A stretch of 17,549 bases of DNA from JBMSHD01 sp049416425 (GCA_049416425.1 JBMSHD010000037.1:1-17549), one strand, 5' to 3'; shown: positions 8,470-16,099, counted from the first letter of the stretch. Notes: generated from the letters alone by a model not told the origin. Made by a program: numbers and translations.

Positions 8470-8523
8470 TTAGTTGTCAATGCCGGCAAAGACCAGTTGA
8501 AAGTGCGGCTTCTCGGCTTCATT
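8470..8523 (-). pseudogene. Displaced last codons of the nlpC gene
   Basis: After the inserted element the frame reads NEAEKPHFQLVFAGIDN and stops. This resembles the usual end of NlpC/P60 proteins of this type (a short strand ending in FQLVF-like residues). It is in frame with residue 452 of the peptidase once 288 bp are removed, giving an ancestral length of 469. With the insert present, these 17 codons lie beyond a TAA stop. They would be translated only by readthrough, or by reinitiation at a TTG (8733) inside the element. Confidence 0.75.
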
Positions 8524-8811
8524 CGCTGCGAGACATGGAGAGCGGAACGCGAGGTCGAGTAGACCCGGGTAGCCTTGCGCTGTAATCAGCAAGCGTCGTG
8601 CCGTAGGCGCCAGAGCGAAGTCTGTGAAACAGCTTGTACCCAAGGCGTAGAGTAGAATCGGAGACAGTTGCCTGCTCGGAATGAACGCAGTGAATTTGTG
8701 AAGGTATGCTGGCGAGGCGGACGTCCCGGGCAAAATTTATGCCGCCGAGGATAGCCGATTCGATTTTGTATATGGATATACAAAATCTATTATGAGGCCC
8801 GAGGCACCCAG
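8522..8811 (-). mobile_element. 290-bp inserted element, copy 1 (in the nlpC-type gene)
   Basis: This sequence is identical, base for base as far as I could compare by eye, to 15810-16099. Read in the host direction it begins CTGGGTGCCTCGGGCC and ends CTCGCAGCG plus AA. Removing 288 bp rejoins the peptidase frame exactly after codon 452. In the host frame it encodes 24 residues, one TAA (8737-8739), then 71 open codons. It contains a perfect hairpin at 8762-8787 and several smaller ones. It has no transposase, no recognisable terminal inverted repeats and no target duplication. About 54 % GC by hand count. The family is unknown. Confidence 0.85.
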
Positions 8812-10167
8812 GCTAAGATTTGGATTCTGTGGGTAGCTCATCAGAAGTGGCAAAAAGACCGACTTGCCAATGACGGCACGCATGCTTCTTTGATCATCCG
8901 ATAATCCCCAGATTTGTTGATAGGTCATCGGCACGATTTCATCCTTATTAAATGGACTGGCGGCCTTGCCGATATAGATAAAAACATGACCATTGATGTA
9001 GACGAAGCTAAACAGTGGTTTGCCGTATTTCAGCAAGTAGTCAATTCGCTGTTTTGGACTTAGGTGATCGAGCGATATATGTTTATAAGCCGTTGCCTGA
9101 TCAATGGAGTTTCTGGGTAACCAGATGCCGAAGGCCTTGTAGATGGCATTGATTTCTGCCGAGCAGTCATTGAAAAAATACAGATTGCCCCAGCCGTAAG
9201 GGTTTCCTTTGAGTGCATTGAGCATGAAAGCGAAGTTTGCTGGTGTTGTCGGCAGTGGGACGGCAACGCCATTCTGATTTTTAATGGTAGCCGTGATGAT
9301 CTGAGCATCACCATTTTGTGAACGAATGGGAAAATAAATCAAAGAGCGATCTTTAGTGCGATTAAGCATGGGAAATAGAGCACCGGGATAGGCATAGGTG
9401 GCAATTTTATGGTCGTCGCTGATAATACTGCTGTTGAAATGGATAGTGGTCAGCATTTGTGATTTGGCCTGTTTTTGCCATCTTATGATAAAGGCAGTCG
9501 ATACTGGAGCGATATCCTGAGTTTTAACCCAGTTGATGTAAGAGTCAGCTAAAACCAGAGACCAGGCTTCATCGACTGATTTGCCTAAAATATAGATGGC
9601 TTGCCCCGGTTGGAGGCTTGTCATCATCAGATTATCAAAAGGATAGCCTTCTCCGGGTTGTGTGAATGAATAAAACAGAGGTTCAGTCGTCGGCAGATCA
9701 CGACCGATGGTGGCATTAACGACAATGGCGCGTCGGTTTTGCTGAAAATATGAAGGAGATTTAAATTGCTCAAGCTTCATGTTGTCCTTAATCTGTTGCC
9801 ATATTTCATTGGGGTAGGGACGAAAATTGACGCGATAGATCAGATTATCGGTGTTTCTGCGCTGATTATTAAATTTTTGCAGCAGATTGTATTCGATATC
9901 ATAGAGATTGTTTTGCTTGAGATAAGCCATTACAAATTTTTCCCCCCAGGGTGAAGCCGCCCCAAAACTGTGATCATAGAGCTTTTTTAGCTGAATTTGC
10001 TGCTCAGCGTCACTGATCAAGGGTTGATGATAGTCAATGCTTTCCGGTTTGATCCAGTCACTGGTCTTTTGTGAGTAGGGGCTTAGATCAAACAGACTGA
10101 TGGGAACATCAGCACTATAGCCAATATGAATAAGTATAAAAAACCATAATACGAGTATTTTTCTCAT
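8737..10167 (-). CDS. Secreted NlpC/P60 (C40) murein peptidase with SH3 domains, C-terminus altered by an insertion
   Basis: The signal peptide (MRKILVLWFFILIHIGYSA) is followed by an N-terminal NlpC-associated stabilising domain (about 25-130) and SH3-like domains (about 130-300). The papain-like NlpC/P60 domain has nucleophile C335 in FFNDCSAEI and H394 in INGHVFIYIG. Such enzymes cut the D-Glu to diamino-acid bond of murein stem peptides, yielding L-Ala-D-Glu, the substrate of the epimerase encoded downstream. Start ATG 10167 has GGGAGTG upstream; the open frame extends to 10260 but the added residues precede the signal peptide and lack support. After residue 452 the native frame is replaced by 24 codons of an inserted element and a TAA at 8737-8739. 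The native last 17 residues lie beyond the insert. The catalytic residues are untouched, so the enzyme may still work. Confidence 0.9.
   Translation of the reverse strand: MRKILVLWFFILIHIGYSADVPISLFDLSPYSQKTSDWIKPESIDYHQPLISDAEQQIQLKKLYDHSFGAASPWGEKFVMAYLKQNNLYDIEYNLLQKFNNQRRNTDNLIYRVNFRPYPNEIWQQIKDNMKLEQFKSPSYFQQNRRAIVVNATIGRDLPTTEPLFYSFTQPGEGYPFDNLMMTSLQPGQAIYILGKSVDEAWSLVLADSYINWVKTQDIAPVSTAFIIRWQKQAKSQMLTTIHFNSSIISDDHKIATYAYPGALFPMLNRTKDRSLIYFPIRSQNGDAQIITATIKNQNGVAVPLPTTPANFAFMLNALKGNPYGWGNLYFFNDCSAEINAIYKAFGIWLPRNSIDQATAYKHISLDHLSPKQRIDYLLKYGKPLFSFVYINGHVFIYIGKAASPFNKDEIVPMTYQQIWGLSDDQRSMRAVIGKSVFLPLLMSYPQNPNLSLGASGLIIDFVYPYTKSNRLSSAA
8762..8787. repeat. Perfect hairpin inside element copy 1
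   Basis: GATTTTGTATA and TATACAAAATC form an 11-bp perfect stem around TGGA. It lies 24 bp from the element's end in the host-gene sense. The AT-rich stem contrasts with the GC-rich remainder. The same hairpin recurs at 16050-16075. Subterminal palindromes near ends without target duplication are typical of HUH-type (IS200/IS605-like) elements, but no such family is proven here. Confidence 0.8.
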
Positions 10168-10277
10168 TGAGTACCACTCCCTGTAGTCTATGTTAAACCG
10201 ATAAACGGTATTTTTTAAAAACAATCCATATATTGAGCAGTATTTGACTGAAAAATGCAATACCTATTACAATTTAA

Positions 10278-10320
10278 GATGCTTTTCTATGAATAAGGAT
10301 CGTGCGCAAAATAACTTCCC
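10278..10320. repeat. Diverged repeat, copy A (possible mobile-element end)
   Basis: This segment aligns with 17482-17526 in the same orientation. The best part is AGGA-x-CG-x-GC-x-CAAAATAACTTCCC, with three differences in 25 bp; a looser match extends back to GATG. It may be the end of an insertion sequence or MITE. No transposase is seen in the window. Confidence 0.45.
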
Positions 10321-10380
10321 GTATATATCCGCCGTGAAACCTTGTTTTCCGTCATTGCCGCGACAGAGTGAAATGGAGCA

Positions 10381-10398
10381 ATAAAGCAATTGCTTTAT
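10381..10398. repeat. Perfect 18-bp palindrome
   Basis: ATAAAGCAATTGCTTTAT is its own reverse complement. ATGGA at 10373-10377 and TCCAT at 10396-10400 extend the inverted repeat if the left arm carries a 4-nt bulge. It lies in the non-coding region upstream of the methyltransferase gene. It could be a regulator-binding site or the centre of a small repeat element. Confidence 0.6.
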
Positions 10399-10718
10399 CC
10401 ATTGAACGCCCGCAGTATGGATTGCGCAGGGCTATTTGTAAGACGATACAGGACAGTAGAGACGCCACAAAGCAATCTACGTGGCCAGTGTAACATTGGC
10501 AATGCTACTGACGGCTTTTGCCTAAGCACATACGATCTTTGCCACTCTCAGGATGATCACATGGATCATCGCCAAGCGATGATGACGCCTGTTATATCTA
10601 ATCAATTTTTGCACAGATAAGGCAATTTATTTCAGACACATTCCTAAAAGGGTGGTTTTCAGAAGCCATGAATAAATGATACACTTTTTTAGAGTAAAAA
10701 CAGTTGGATAATGATTTC

Positions 10719-11888
10719 ATGATGCTTAGTGAAGAGGAAAAAAGCCTGACTCAGGCGCTACAGCAGAAAATCGAGGCAAAAATTGAGGACAGGGGTGGTC
10801 AGATTTCATTTCAGAAATATATGCAAATGGCGCTGTATGATGGGCAATTTGGTTATTATATGAATGGCAGAGAAAAGCTCGGGGCTCAGGGGGATTTCAT
10901 CACCGCGCCGATGGTCTGTCCGCTGTTTTCACAGACTTTTGCCGCTGTGTTTGCCGAAATTCTTCCACAGCTGGGAGACGAGGCGGTGATTATTGAGTTT
11001 GGCGCCGGAAATGGGGATTTTGCCAGGGACTGCCTCTCTTATCTTGATAGTCTAAATCGGTTGCCTCGGCATTATTATATTATTGAATTGAGTCCCTTTT
11101 TAAGACGGAAACAGCAGGTGCTTTTAAAAACTGAGTTACCACATTTATATCATCGTCTTATCTGGCTTGATAAACTGCCGGAGAATAGACTTGATGCCAT
11201 TGTTTTTGCCAATGAAGTGCTCGATGCCATGCCAGTTGAGTTGTTTGGTTATCAACAGGGTAAATTTATTAGCTATGGGGTATCTAAAAATAAGGATGAG
11301 TTTGCGCTGGTAGCGATGCCTGAGTTGTCACAGCCATTAAAAAATGCATTGCAGCATTTGCAGCAGGATGGCGTGGAGTTTCGTGAGAATTATGTTTCGG
11401 AAGTCAACTTATGGCTGGAGCCATGGTTGTCGAGTTTAAAAGCCAGCTTGAATTCTGCCGTGGTGTTTCTTGCCGATTATGGTTATCAACGTCGTTTGTA
11501 TTATAGTTCTGAGCGCTCAATGGGCACGCTTCGAGGCTATTTTCGTCATCAGACGGTTGATGATGTGCTGATCAATCCCGGGCTTTATGATATCACCGCA
11601 CATGTCGATTTCACGGCGGTGGCCGAGGCCGCCGATAACAGTGGATTTGAGCTCGAAGGATATGCGCCTCAGGGAGCCTTTTTAATGGAGGCGGGCATTG
11701 ATCAGCTATACACAGATCAATGCCAGAAAATAGCAGATCCACAACAAAAGATAGAATTGACTCAGGCTTTAAAAAAACTGACACTCGATCCTCAATTTGC
11801 CGAGATGTTTAAGGTTATGACGCTATCCTGGCATTTTGAGGGGGAGTTGGCGCTTTATGAAAAGGTAGAATTATCTTATTTGTTATGA
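10719..11888 (+). CDS. MidA-family SAM-dependent methyltransferase (NDUFAF7-like)
   Basis: The protein has about 389 residues. The N-terminus carries ISFQKYMQMALYDGQFGYYM, followed by LGAQGDFITAP-x-VCPLF, hallmarks of the MidA/COG1565 family. The SAM-binding motif is VIIEFGAGNGDFA at about 90-102. AIVFANEVLDAMPVELF is the family's conserved active-site region, and a late LADYGYQRRLYY and GTLRGYFRH follow. The mitochondrial relative NDUFAF7 methylates an arginine of a complex I subunit; the bacterial substrate is not settled. I chose the first ATG (10719), with GGATAAT upstream. A TTG at 10704 or the second ATG at 10722 are alternatives. It is monocistronic and converges with the GH18 gene, with 43 bp between. 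Confidence 0.88.
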   Translation: MMLSEEEKSLTQALQQKIEAKIEDRGGQISFQKYMQMALYDGQFGYYMNGREKLGAQGDFITAPMVCPLFSQTFAAVFAEILPQLGDEAVIIEFGAGNGDFARDCLSYLDSLNRLPRHYYIIELSPFLRRKQQVLLKTELPHLYHRLIWLDKLPENRLDAIVFANEVLDAMPVELFGYQQGKFISYGVSKNKDEFALVAMPELSQPLKNALQHLQQDGVEFRENYVSEVNLWLEPWLSSLKASLNSAVVFLADYGYQRRLYYSSERSMGTLRGYFRHQTVDDVLINPGLYDITAHVDFTAVAEAADNSGFELEGYAPQGAFLMEAGIDQLYTDQCQKIADPQQKIELTQALKKLTLDPQFAEMFKVMTLSWHFEGELALYEKVELSYLL

Positions 11889-11931
11889 TGTTTAGTGGTA
11901 GTGTTAAATGTTGTTTTGATTATTTTTCGAC

Positions 11932-14460
11932 CTAGTTTTGAATGGTGCAGCTTACATGGTCAAGTGATCCCGAGATCGCATAAGTCAGGCTGGTTATGGT
12001 AGTTGATTCGGGCAATGGGCAAGGTATGCTCTTATCGGATCTGGCATCATTCCAGGCTTTTAAACTTACCGGCGTTTGATTGAGATTGATCTTGCCTAAT
12101 GAGACCTGACCCCAGCCTCCAGCAATAAACTCTCCATCAGCATCGATACGATAGAGATAACCGGGAACCATATCGTTCTCCAGATAGACATCGATTAAGC
12201 TTTGGGGCTGATCATTAACAATAATAGCACGGCTGGCAACCGTTTCTGCCTTACCCAGACTGTCTTTGGCAGAGATGACAATCTGATCGTTTTCGCTTGC
12301 CTGACTTAAGGAAAAATGACCCTGTGATTCAACGGAGCATATCGCTTTTTTGGTCGTTTGATCCTCACATTCATAAATCAGTTGATCGCCATCGGGCGCA
12401 TTGGTGAGTGAGGCGTCGGCACTAAATTGACCACCCGTTAAGCTGGCCATGGCGGGTAAACCTTGGCTGTCCCAGATTATTTTTGGTGTGGCAGGCGCTA
12501 TGCTACATTGATTGTTTATCAGACAAGGCCCCAACACATTTGAAAATCCATAGGGATCATTAAATCCAATTTGATTATAGATTTGATCATCATAAGTGTC
12601 CCAGGTCATCACGCCACCAAATTGCGGATCATCTATCACCTTGTTGATCTGCCCAAGCAATGAGCTTGTGACCTTGTTTAAGGTTCGAGGTGAGTATTTG
12701 CCATTGGTGTAGCTAAAATGAACAGAAGGCTGAGCGGCTCTGTGAAAGGAGGCAGGCTCGCCGATGACCAGTTTGGTGGCCGCCGATTGTGGAATCAATT
12801 TTTTAAGCGTTTCAAAACTGCCGCTGAACAAACCAAAATCATTTTCATAATAAGATTGTCCATTATAATAAAAAGGCGTTGACAATGGTGTGTTGTACTC
12901 CTGCAACATGATATAGTTGAAATCGCTCAGACCACTGAAATCATCTTTCTGATAATAAGGTTCGGTTTCATACCATGTCGATACAATCAAGCCTTGCCCA
13001 GAGGCATCGGTATTAAACTGAGGGGCTGCGGTGATAATATACGGTGTTTGGTCTCTTTGTTGACGGAGTGCTTGAATCTGGTGAATCAAGCGATGCAGAA
13101 CATGAAAGCTTCGTGTGGATTCAATATCGAAATCAACACCATCTAAGCCATAAAGCGTCAGAAAGTCATCAAGCTTGACGGCCAAAGCATCGACACCGGC
13201 ATCGGAGAGATCATCGGTAATATCGTACGTATTATTCGCGCCACCAAATGAGATCAGTACCGATAAATCTGGATTGACCTTTCTTGCCGCGGCGATATCG
13301 CGAATCATATTCTCTTCATTGCCATTGGGACCAAAAGCCTGAAGGCTCACACTGTTGTTTGCGATATTGCCAAAAGCGATGATAAGCGTGCTGTAATGAT
13401 GCTCGGCGGTCTGAGCAATCGACCACGGCCCCCAATCCGCCCAATAACCAATCAACTGGTGGGTGGGTTTGGCGCTGTAATGACAAGTCTCAGTTAAATC
13501 CTGCCGTTGACAACTGGTTTGTGATAAGGTATAGCCGGGAATGGATGCGGCGATTTTATAATGCTGTTGATCATTAGGGATCAATAACCCAGTTTCTGGG
13601 GTGTCAGAGAATGAAGCGGATTTACTAAACACCAGTCCATTGTCTGCAGTTGCTGTTAAAGTCCCTTTTACATTATTCTCGCTTAAACCATCGATAACGA
13701 TTTTCACGGTGACTAAATTATCTTGATTGTATTGATGTTGTTCAAAGCTCATATTTAAAGCCGTGTTTTTGCCCGTTAGCACACTGGTTTGGCTCTCTCC
13801 ACTCTGCGGTAGATATTCGGTAATTGAGTTTGAATTTTCAACAGCTGCTGGCAGGAATGAGACCGTATAGTGAACGCCTTTGCCGCTTCCAGGCAAATAG
13901 ACGATCTGATCGCTATTGGCCTTAAAATGTATATTCTGTTCAACATCACCTTGGAGACTTTGGATTTTTGCCTGCAATGGAATTGAGACGCCGCCTGGTA
14001 AATTTGTGTTTATAGTAAGCTGTCCCTCATTGGCATAAAAAGAAACAGGAGCACGGGCGATATCACCAGGATCACCGGCATCTGTCAGAACATACCAGGT
14101 CGTTGTTATCGAGGCGCCGGCGTCGATGGACAGCCCGTCTCCCGAAAGCGTATACCTAAACGCCTGTGCTTTTTTATCATAAACTGGTGGCTGTGCAGCA
14201 ATGCCATTTAATGGCAAAACGCCGGTTATTTTTTGCTGATATTCAAGTGGTATATGAATCGATATTGTCTGCAATGTGAGTGAATCAGAGCCTGGATTTT
14301 TGATGGTGATTGGGTAGCCTATCTGATTTGCATACAGTAGCTCTGATGCGCTTGTAATGCTGATATGATCGGTCGTATCAGCCTTTAAAGATGCATGAGC
14401 CGATACGCTCATCAAAAGACCAGAGACAATAAATGGGAGTGTTTTTTGTAACAGGTGCAT
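11932..14460 (-). CDS. Secreted GH18 chitinase with extended N-terminus and C-terminal accessory module
   Basis: This 842-residue protein has a signal peptide (MHLLQKTLPFIVSGLLMSVS, cut near AHA). About 310 residues of beta-rich, probably carbohydrate-binding or Ig-like sequence follow. A GH18 barrel begins around HQLIGYWADWGPW (about 335). Catalytic motif DGVDFDIE gives E447 as proton donor, with SFGGANN before it and LQEYN and GGVMTWDTYDD later. The DFDIE form resembles hevamine/ChiD-like chitinases rather than the DLDWE type. From about residue 660 to the end it shares a module with the neighbouring chitinase, including FSADA-x-LTNAP-x-GD, IDVY, PGY, GWGQ-x-SLG, TPV, AWN and conserved cysteines. 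The enzyme should release chitin oligomers outside the cell, feeding the GH20 chitobiase. It follows the split chitinase by about 120 bp on the same strand. It appears intact. Confidence 0.9.
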   Translation of the reverse strand: MHLLQKTLPFIVSGLLMSVSAHASLKADTTDHISITSASELLYANQIGYPITIKNPGSDSLTLQTISIHIPLEYQQKITGVLPLNGIAAQPPVYDKKAQAFRYTLSGDGLSIDAGASITTTWYVLTDAGDPGDIARAPVSFYANEGQLTINTNLPGGVSIPLQAKIQSLQGDVEQNIHFKANSDQIVYLPGSGKGVHYTVSFLPAAVENSNSITEYLPQSGESQTSVLTGKNTALNMSFEQHQYNQDNLVTVKIVIDGLSENNVKGTLTATADNGLVFSKSASFSDTPETGLLIPNDQQHYKIAASIPGYTLSQTSCQRQDLTETCHYSAKPTHQLIGYWADWGPWSIAQTAEHHYSTLIIAFGNIANNSVSLQAFGPNGNEENMIRDIAAARKVNPDLSVLISFGGANNTYDITDDLSDAGVDALAVKLDDFLTLYGLDGVDFDIESTRSFHVLHRLIHQIQALRQQRDQTPYIITAAPQFNTDASGQGLIVSTWYETEPYYQKDDFSGLSDFNYIMLQEYNTPLSTPFYYNGQSYYENDFGLFSGSFETLKKLIPQSAATKLVIGEPASFHRAAQPSVHFSYTNGKYSPRTLNKVTSSLLGQINKVIDDPQFGGVMTWDTYDDQIYNQIGFNDPYGFSNVLGPCLINNQCSIAPATPKIIWDSQGLPAMASLTGGQFSADASLTNAPDGDQLIYECEDQTTKKAICSVESQGHFSLSQASENDQIVISAKDSLGKAETVASRAIIVNDQPQSLIDVYLENDMVPGYLYRIDADGEFIAGGWGQVSLGKINLNQTPVSLKAWNDARSDKSIPCPLPESTTITSLTYAISGSLDHVSCTIQN

Positions 14461-14506
14461 GCCATGATTCCTTCTGTGATAATTTTTAGGTGAAAATAAA
14501 CAAACT

Positions 14507-14540
14507 CATGCCGATAGCGGATAAAGCCAAAACCGGCATG
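14507..14540 (-). terminator. Hairpin between the two chitinase genes
   Basis: CATGCCG (14507-14513) and CGGCATG (14534-14540) form a perfect 7-bp stem with a 20-nt loop. On the minus strand it lies after the upstream chitinase stop and is followed by AGTTTGTTTATTTTC. The long loop and broken T-tract make it a moderate terminator candidate. Confidence 0.4.
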
Positions 14541-14581
14541 CTTTGTTCATCTGTGTTTTGTCAATGATGATATCATTGATG

Positions 14582-15811
14582 TTAATCGATACTGCAGCTA
14601 ATGCTGTTGACATCTCCCTTGACGCGATAGGTTATTTTATCTGCATTATTGATTGAGACAGGGCAGGTGATCGCTTCGGAAGGTGTACGGATTTCATTCC
14701 AGGCCAACAGTTTCACCGGTGTTTCATGCAAATCCATCATGCCAAGACTAGCCTGTCCCCAGCCGGCGGCCTGATAGCTTTGTGTCGTGTAGTTATAGAA
14801 GAAATAACCCGGTGCGCCATCCTCACTGCCATCGTTGTTGATGTAGACGTCTATCTTTTGTGAGGGTTGACTGGCTTCAACCGTGATCGGATCACTGGTG
14901 ACAGAGGTGGCTTTTCCCTGTCTATCGGCAGCCGTGACGAGAATCTTGTCCTGATCTTTAGCATCTGTCAGCTTAAAGCTGCCTTGACTTGTGATATCGC
15001 AGAGAGCCGTCTCTGTGGTTGAATCTGCGCAACTATAGCTGATGATATCGCCTTCAGGCGCATTTGTGAGCGTGGCATCGGCGCTGAACTTTCCAGATGA
15101 TAAATCAGCACTAAAAGGCGCTCCTTTGCTGCCCCAGGTGATGGTTGCCTCGGTGACAGGTGGCGGAGTCACTCCTTCATAGCCCTGCTCAAAGTTATAA
15201 ACCAAAGAGTTTGTTTTATCGCTATAGCTGACATCGGAATCAATCGTCCACATAATGGCGCCGCCAAGACCCTTGTCTTTGGCGTATTCACCATATGATT
15301 TGGCATCTCTTGCTGATAAGTAGGAAAGAAAAACACCATTGTATGTTTTATCTCTGATCGGATAGGCGGGGTTAAGAGCAATTGGACTGCCGCCGGAGAA
15401 AGTTACTTTAGACGTAGAGGGCGCCCACTTATCGGCATAAAGTGTGCTGCCGATATAATAGGTCTTGTCGTTCTCTGGATCCGTGTATGTCCAGTCTTTA
15501 GTCTGGAATGATCCATTTGGTGAGATCATGTTTGATAGTATATAGGCATAAGTATACATGCCGCCACAAGGATTATCCGAGCTCATCGACATCTGGCATG
15601 TGGTGGCATCAAGATCGCCTGGGATCATTTGTGAGTCATCTCCCATGGTTTGATACAAGCCCTCATTGGTACTGGAGATATTATCGACGGCACCTCTGCC
15701 GTAAGAAGGAATTCCAATATTAACCTTAGCCATCTTATCGGAATCTAAACCGTTTAGCGCTTCAATGGCACGATTAACGGAAAAGTCATGTTCACCATAA
15801 GGGCTGTCTTT
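14582..15811 (-). pseudogene. 3' part of the interrupted GH18 chitinase
   Basis: This is the downstream half of the chitinase gene cut by the element. It resumes with KDSPYGEHDFSVNRAIEALN, typical of the GH18 barrel after the YDFHG strand. It continues through VNIGIPSYGRG, a disulfide-rich insertion, GGAIMWTIDSDVSYSD and then the C-terminal accessory module shared with the other chitinase (about 180 residues, ending NSISCSID). The open frame extends upstream without a stop through the element to a TTG at 16021. A 479-residue protein from that start would lack a signal peptide and the catalytic glutamate, so it should be inactive. With 288 bp removed it joins the 5' part to give 747 residues. 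Expression would need readthrough of one TAA, or reinitiation. Confidence 0.85.
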
Positions 15812-16099
15812 CGCTGCGAGACATGGAGAGCGGAACGCGAGGTCGAGTAGACCCGGGTAGCCTTGCGCTGTAATCAGCAAGCGTCGTGCCGTAGGCGCCA
15901 GAGCGAAGTCTGTGAAACAGCTTGTACCCAAGGCGTAGAGTAGAATCGGAGACAGTTGCCTGCTCGGAATGAACGCAGTGAATTTGTGAAGGTATGCTGG
16001 CGAGGCGGACGTCCCGGGCAAAATTTATGCCGCCGAGGATAGCCGATTCGATTTTGTATATGGATATACAAAATCTATTATGAGGCCCGAGGCACCCAG
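15810..16099 (-). mobile_element. 290-bp inserted element, copy 2 (in the GH18 chitinase gene)
   Basis: Same sequence and same orientation relative to its host gene as copy 1, 7288 bp away. It enters after codon 338 of the chitinase, exactly between codons. Removing 288 bp gives FNSSLFVP joined to KDSPYGEHD. One in-frame TAA (16025-16027) ends the 5' fragment; the remaining element codons are open into the 3' fragment. Left flank GGGCTGTCT and right flank AGGAACAAACAGG show no target duplication. Confidence 0.85.

Larger units (their letters stand above)
10168..10718. other. Non-coding region with palindromes and repeat-like DNA
   Basis: This stretch lies between the divergent nlpC-type and midA-type starts and should hold both promoters. 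A 43-bp segment at 10278-10320 resembles one at the right edge of the window. A perfect 18-bp palindrome lies at 10381-10398, and a 7-bp inverted repeat (GATGATC/GATCATC) at 10552-10570. Pieces such as CGTCATTGCCGCGAC and CACAAAGCAATCTACGTGGCC recall interspersed repeats (GTCATTGC...GAAGCAATC) common in bacterial intergenic DNA. The 76-codon open frame at 10390-10620 has no family features and is probably chance. Confidence 0.5.

Noticed and set aside
8470..8733. 87-codon open frame reading MPGTSASPAY from a TTG
   Set aside because: It is made of element sequence plus the displaced nlpC tail. No Shine-Dalgarno stands before the TTG, and the same sequence recurs in the other copy.
8522..8811. 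Group I or group II self-splicing intron in nlpC and the chitinase
   Set aside because: A frame-restoring excision fits, but group I needs U before and G at the end in both copies, and copy 1 has C (AGC) before the G-ending boundary. Group II would start GUGYG and contain a domain V hairpin; neither is seen. An unusual intron is not fully excluded and is covered by the RNA test proposed above.
10390..10620. 76-codon open frame in the intergenic region
   Set aside because: It starts inside the palindrome, lacks a ribosome-binding site, and its composition is not protein-like.
15874..16071. 65-codon open frame in the element (also at 8586-8783)
   Set aside because: It is an alternate frame of the repeated element with no family features. 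Identity between copies is due to DNA identity, not protein selection.
8522..16099. CRISPR array or integron cassettes based on the repeated sequence
   Set aside because: There are only two copies 7 kb apart, with no short regular spacers, no cas genes, no attC core motifs and no integrase.
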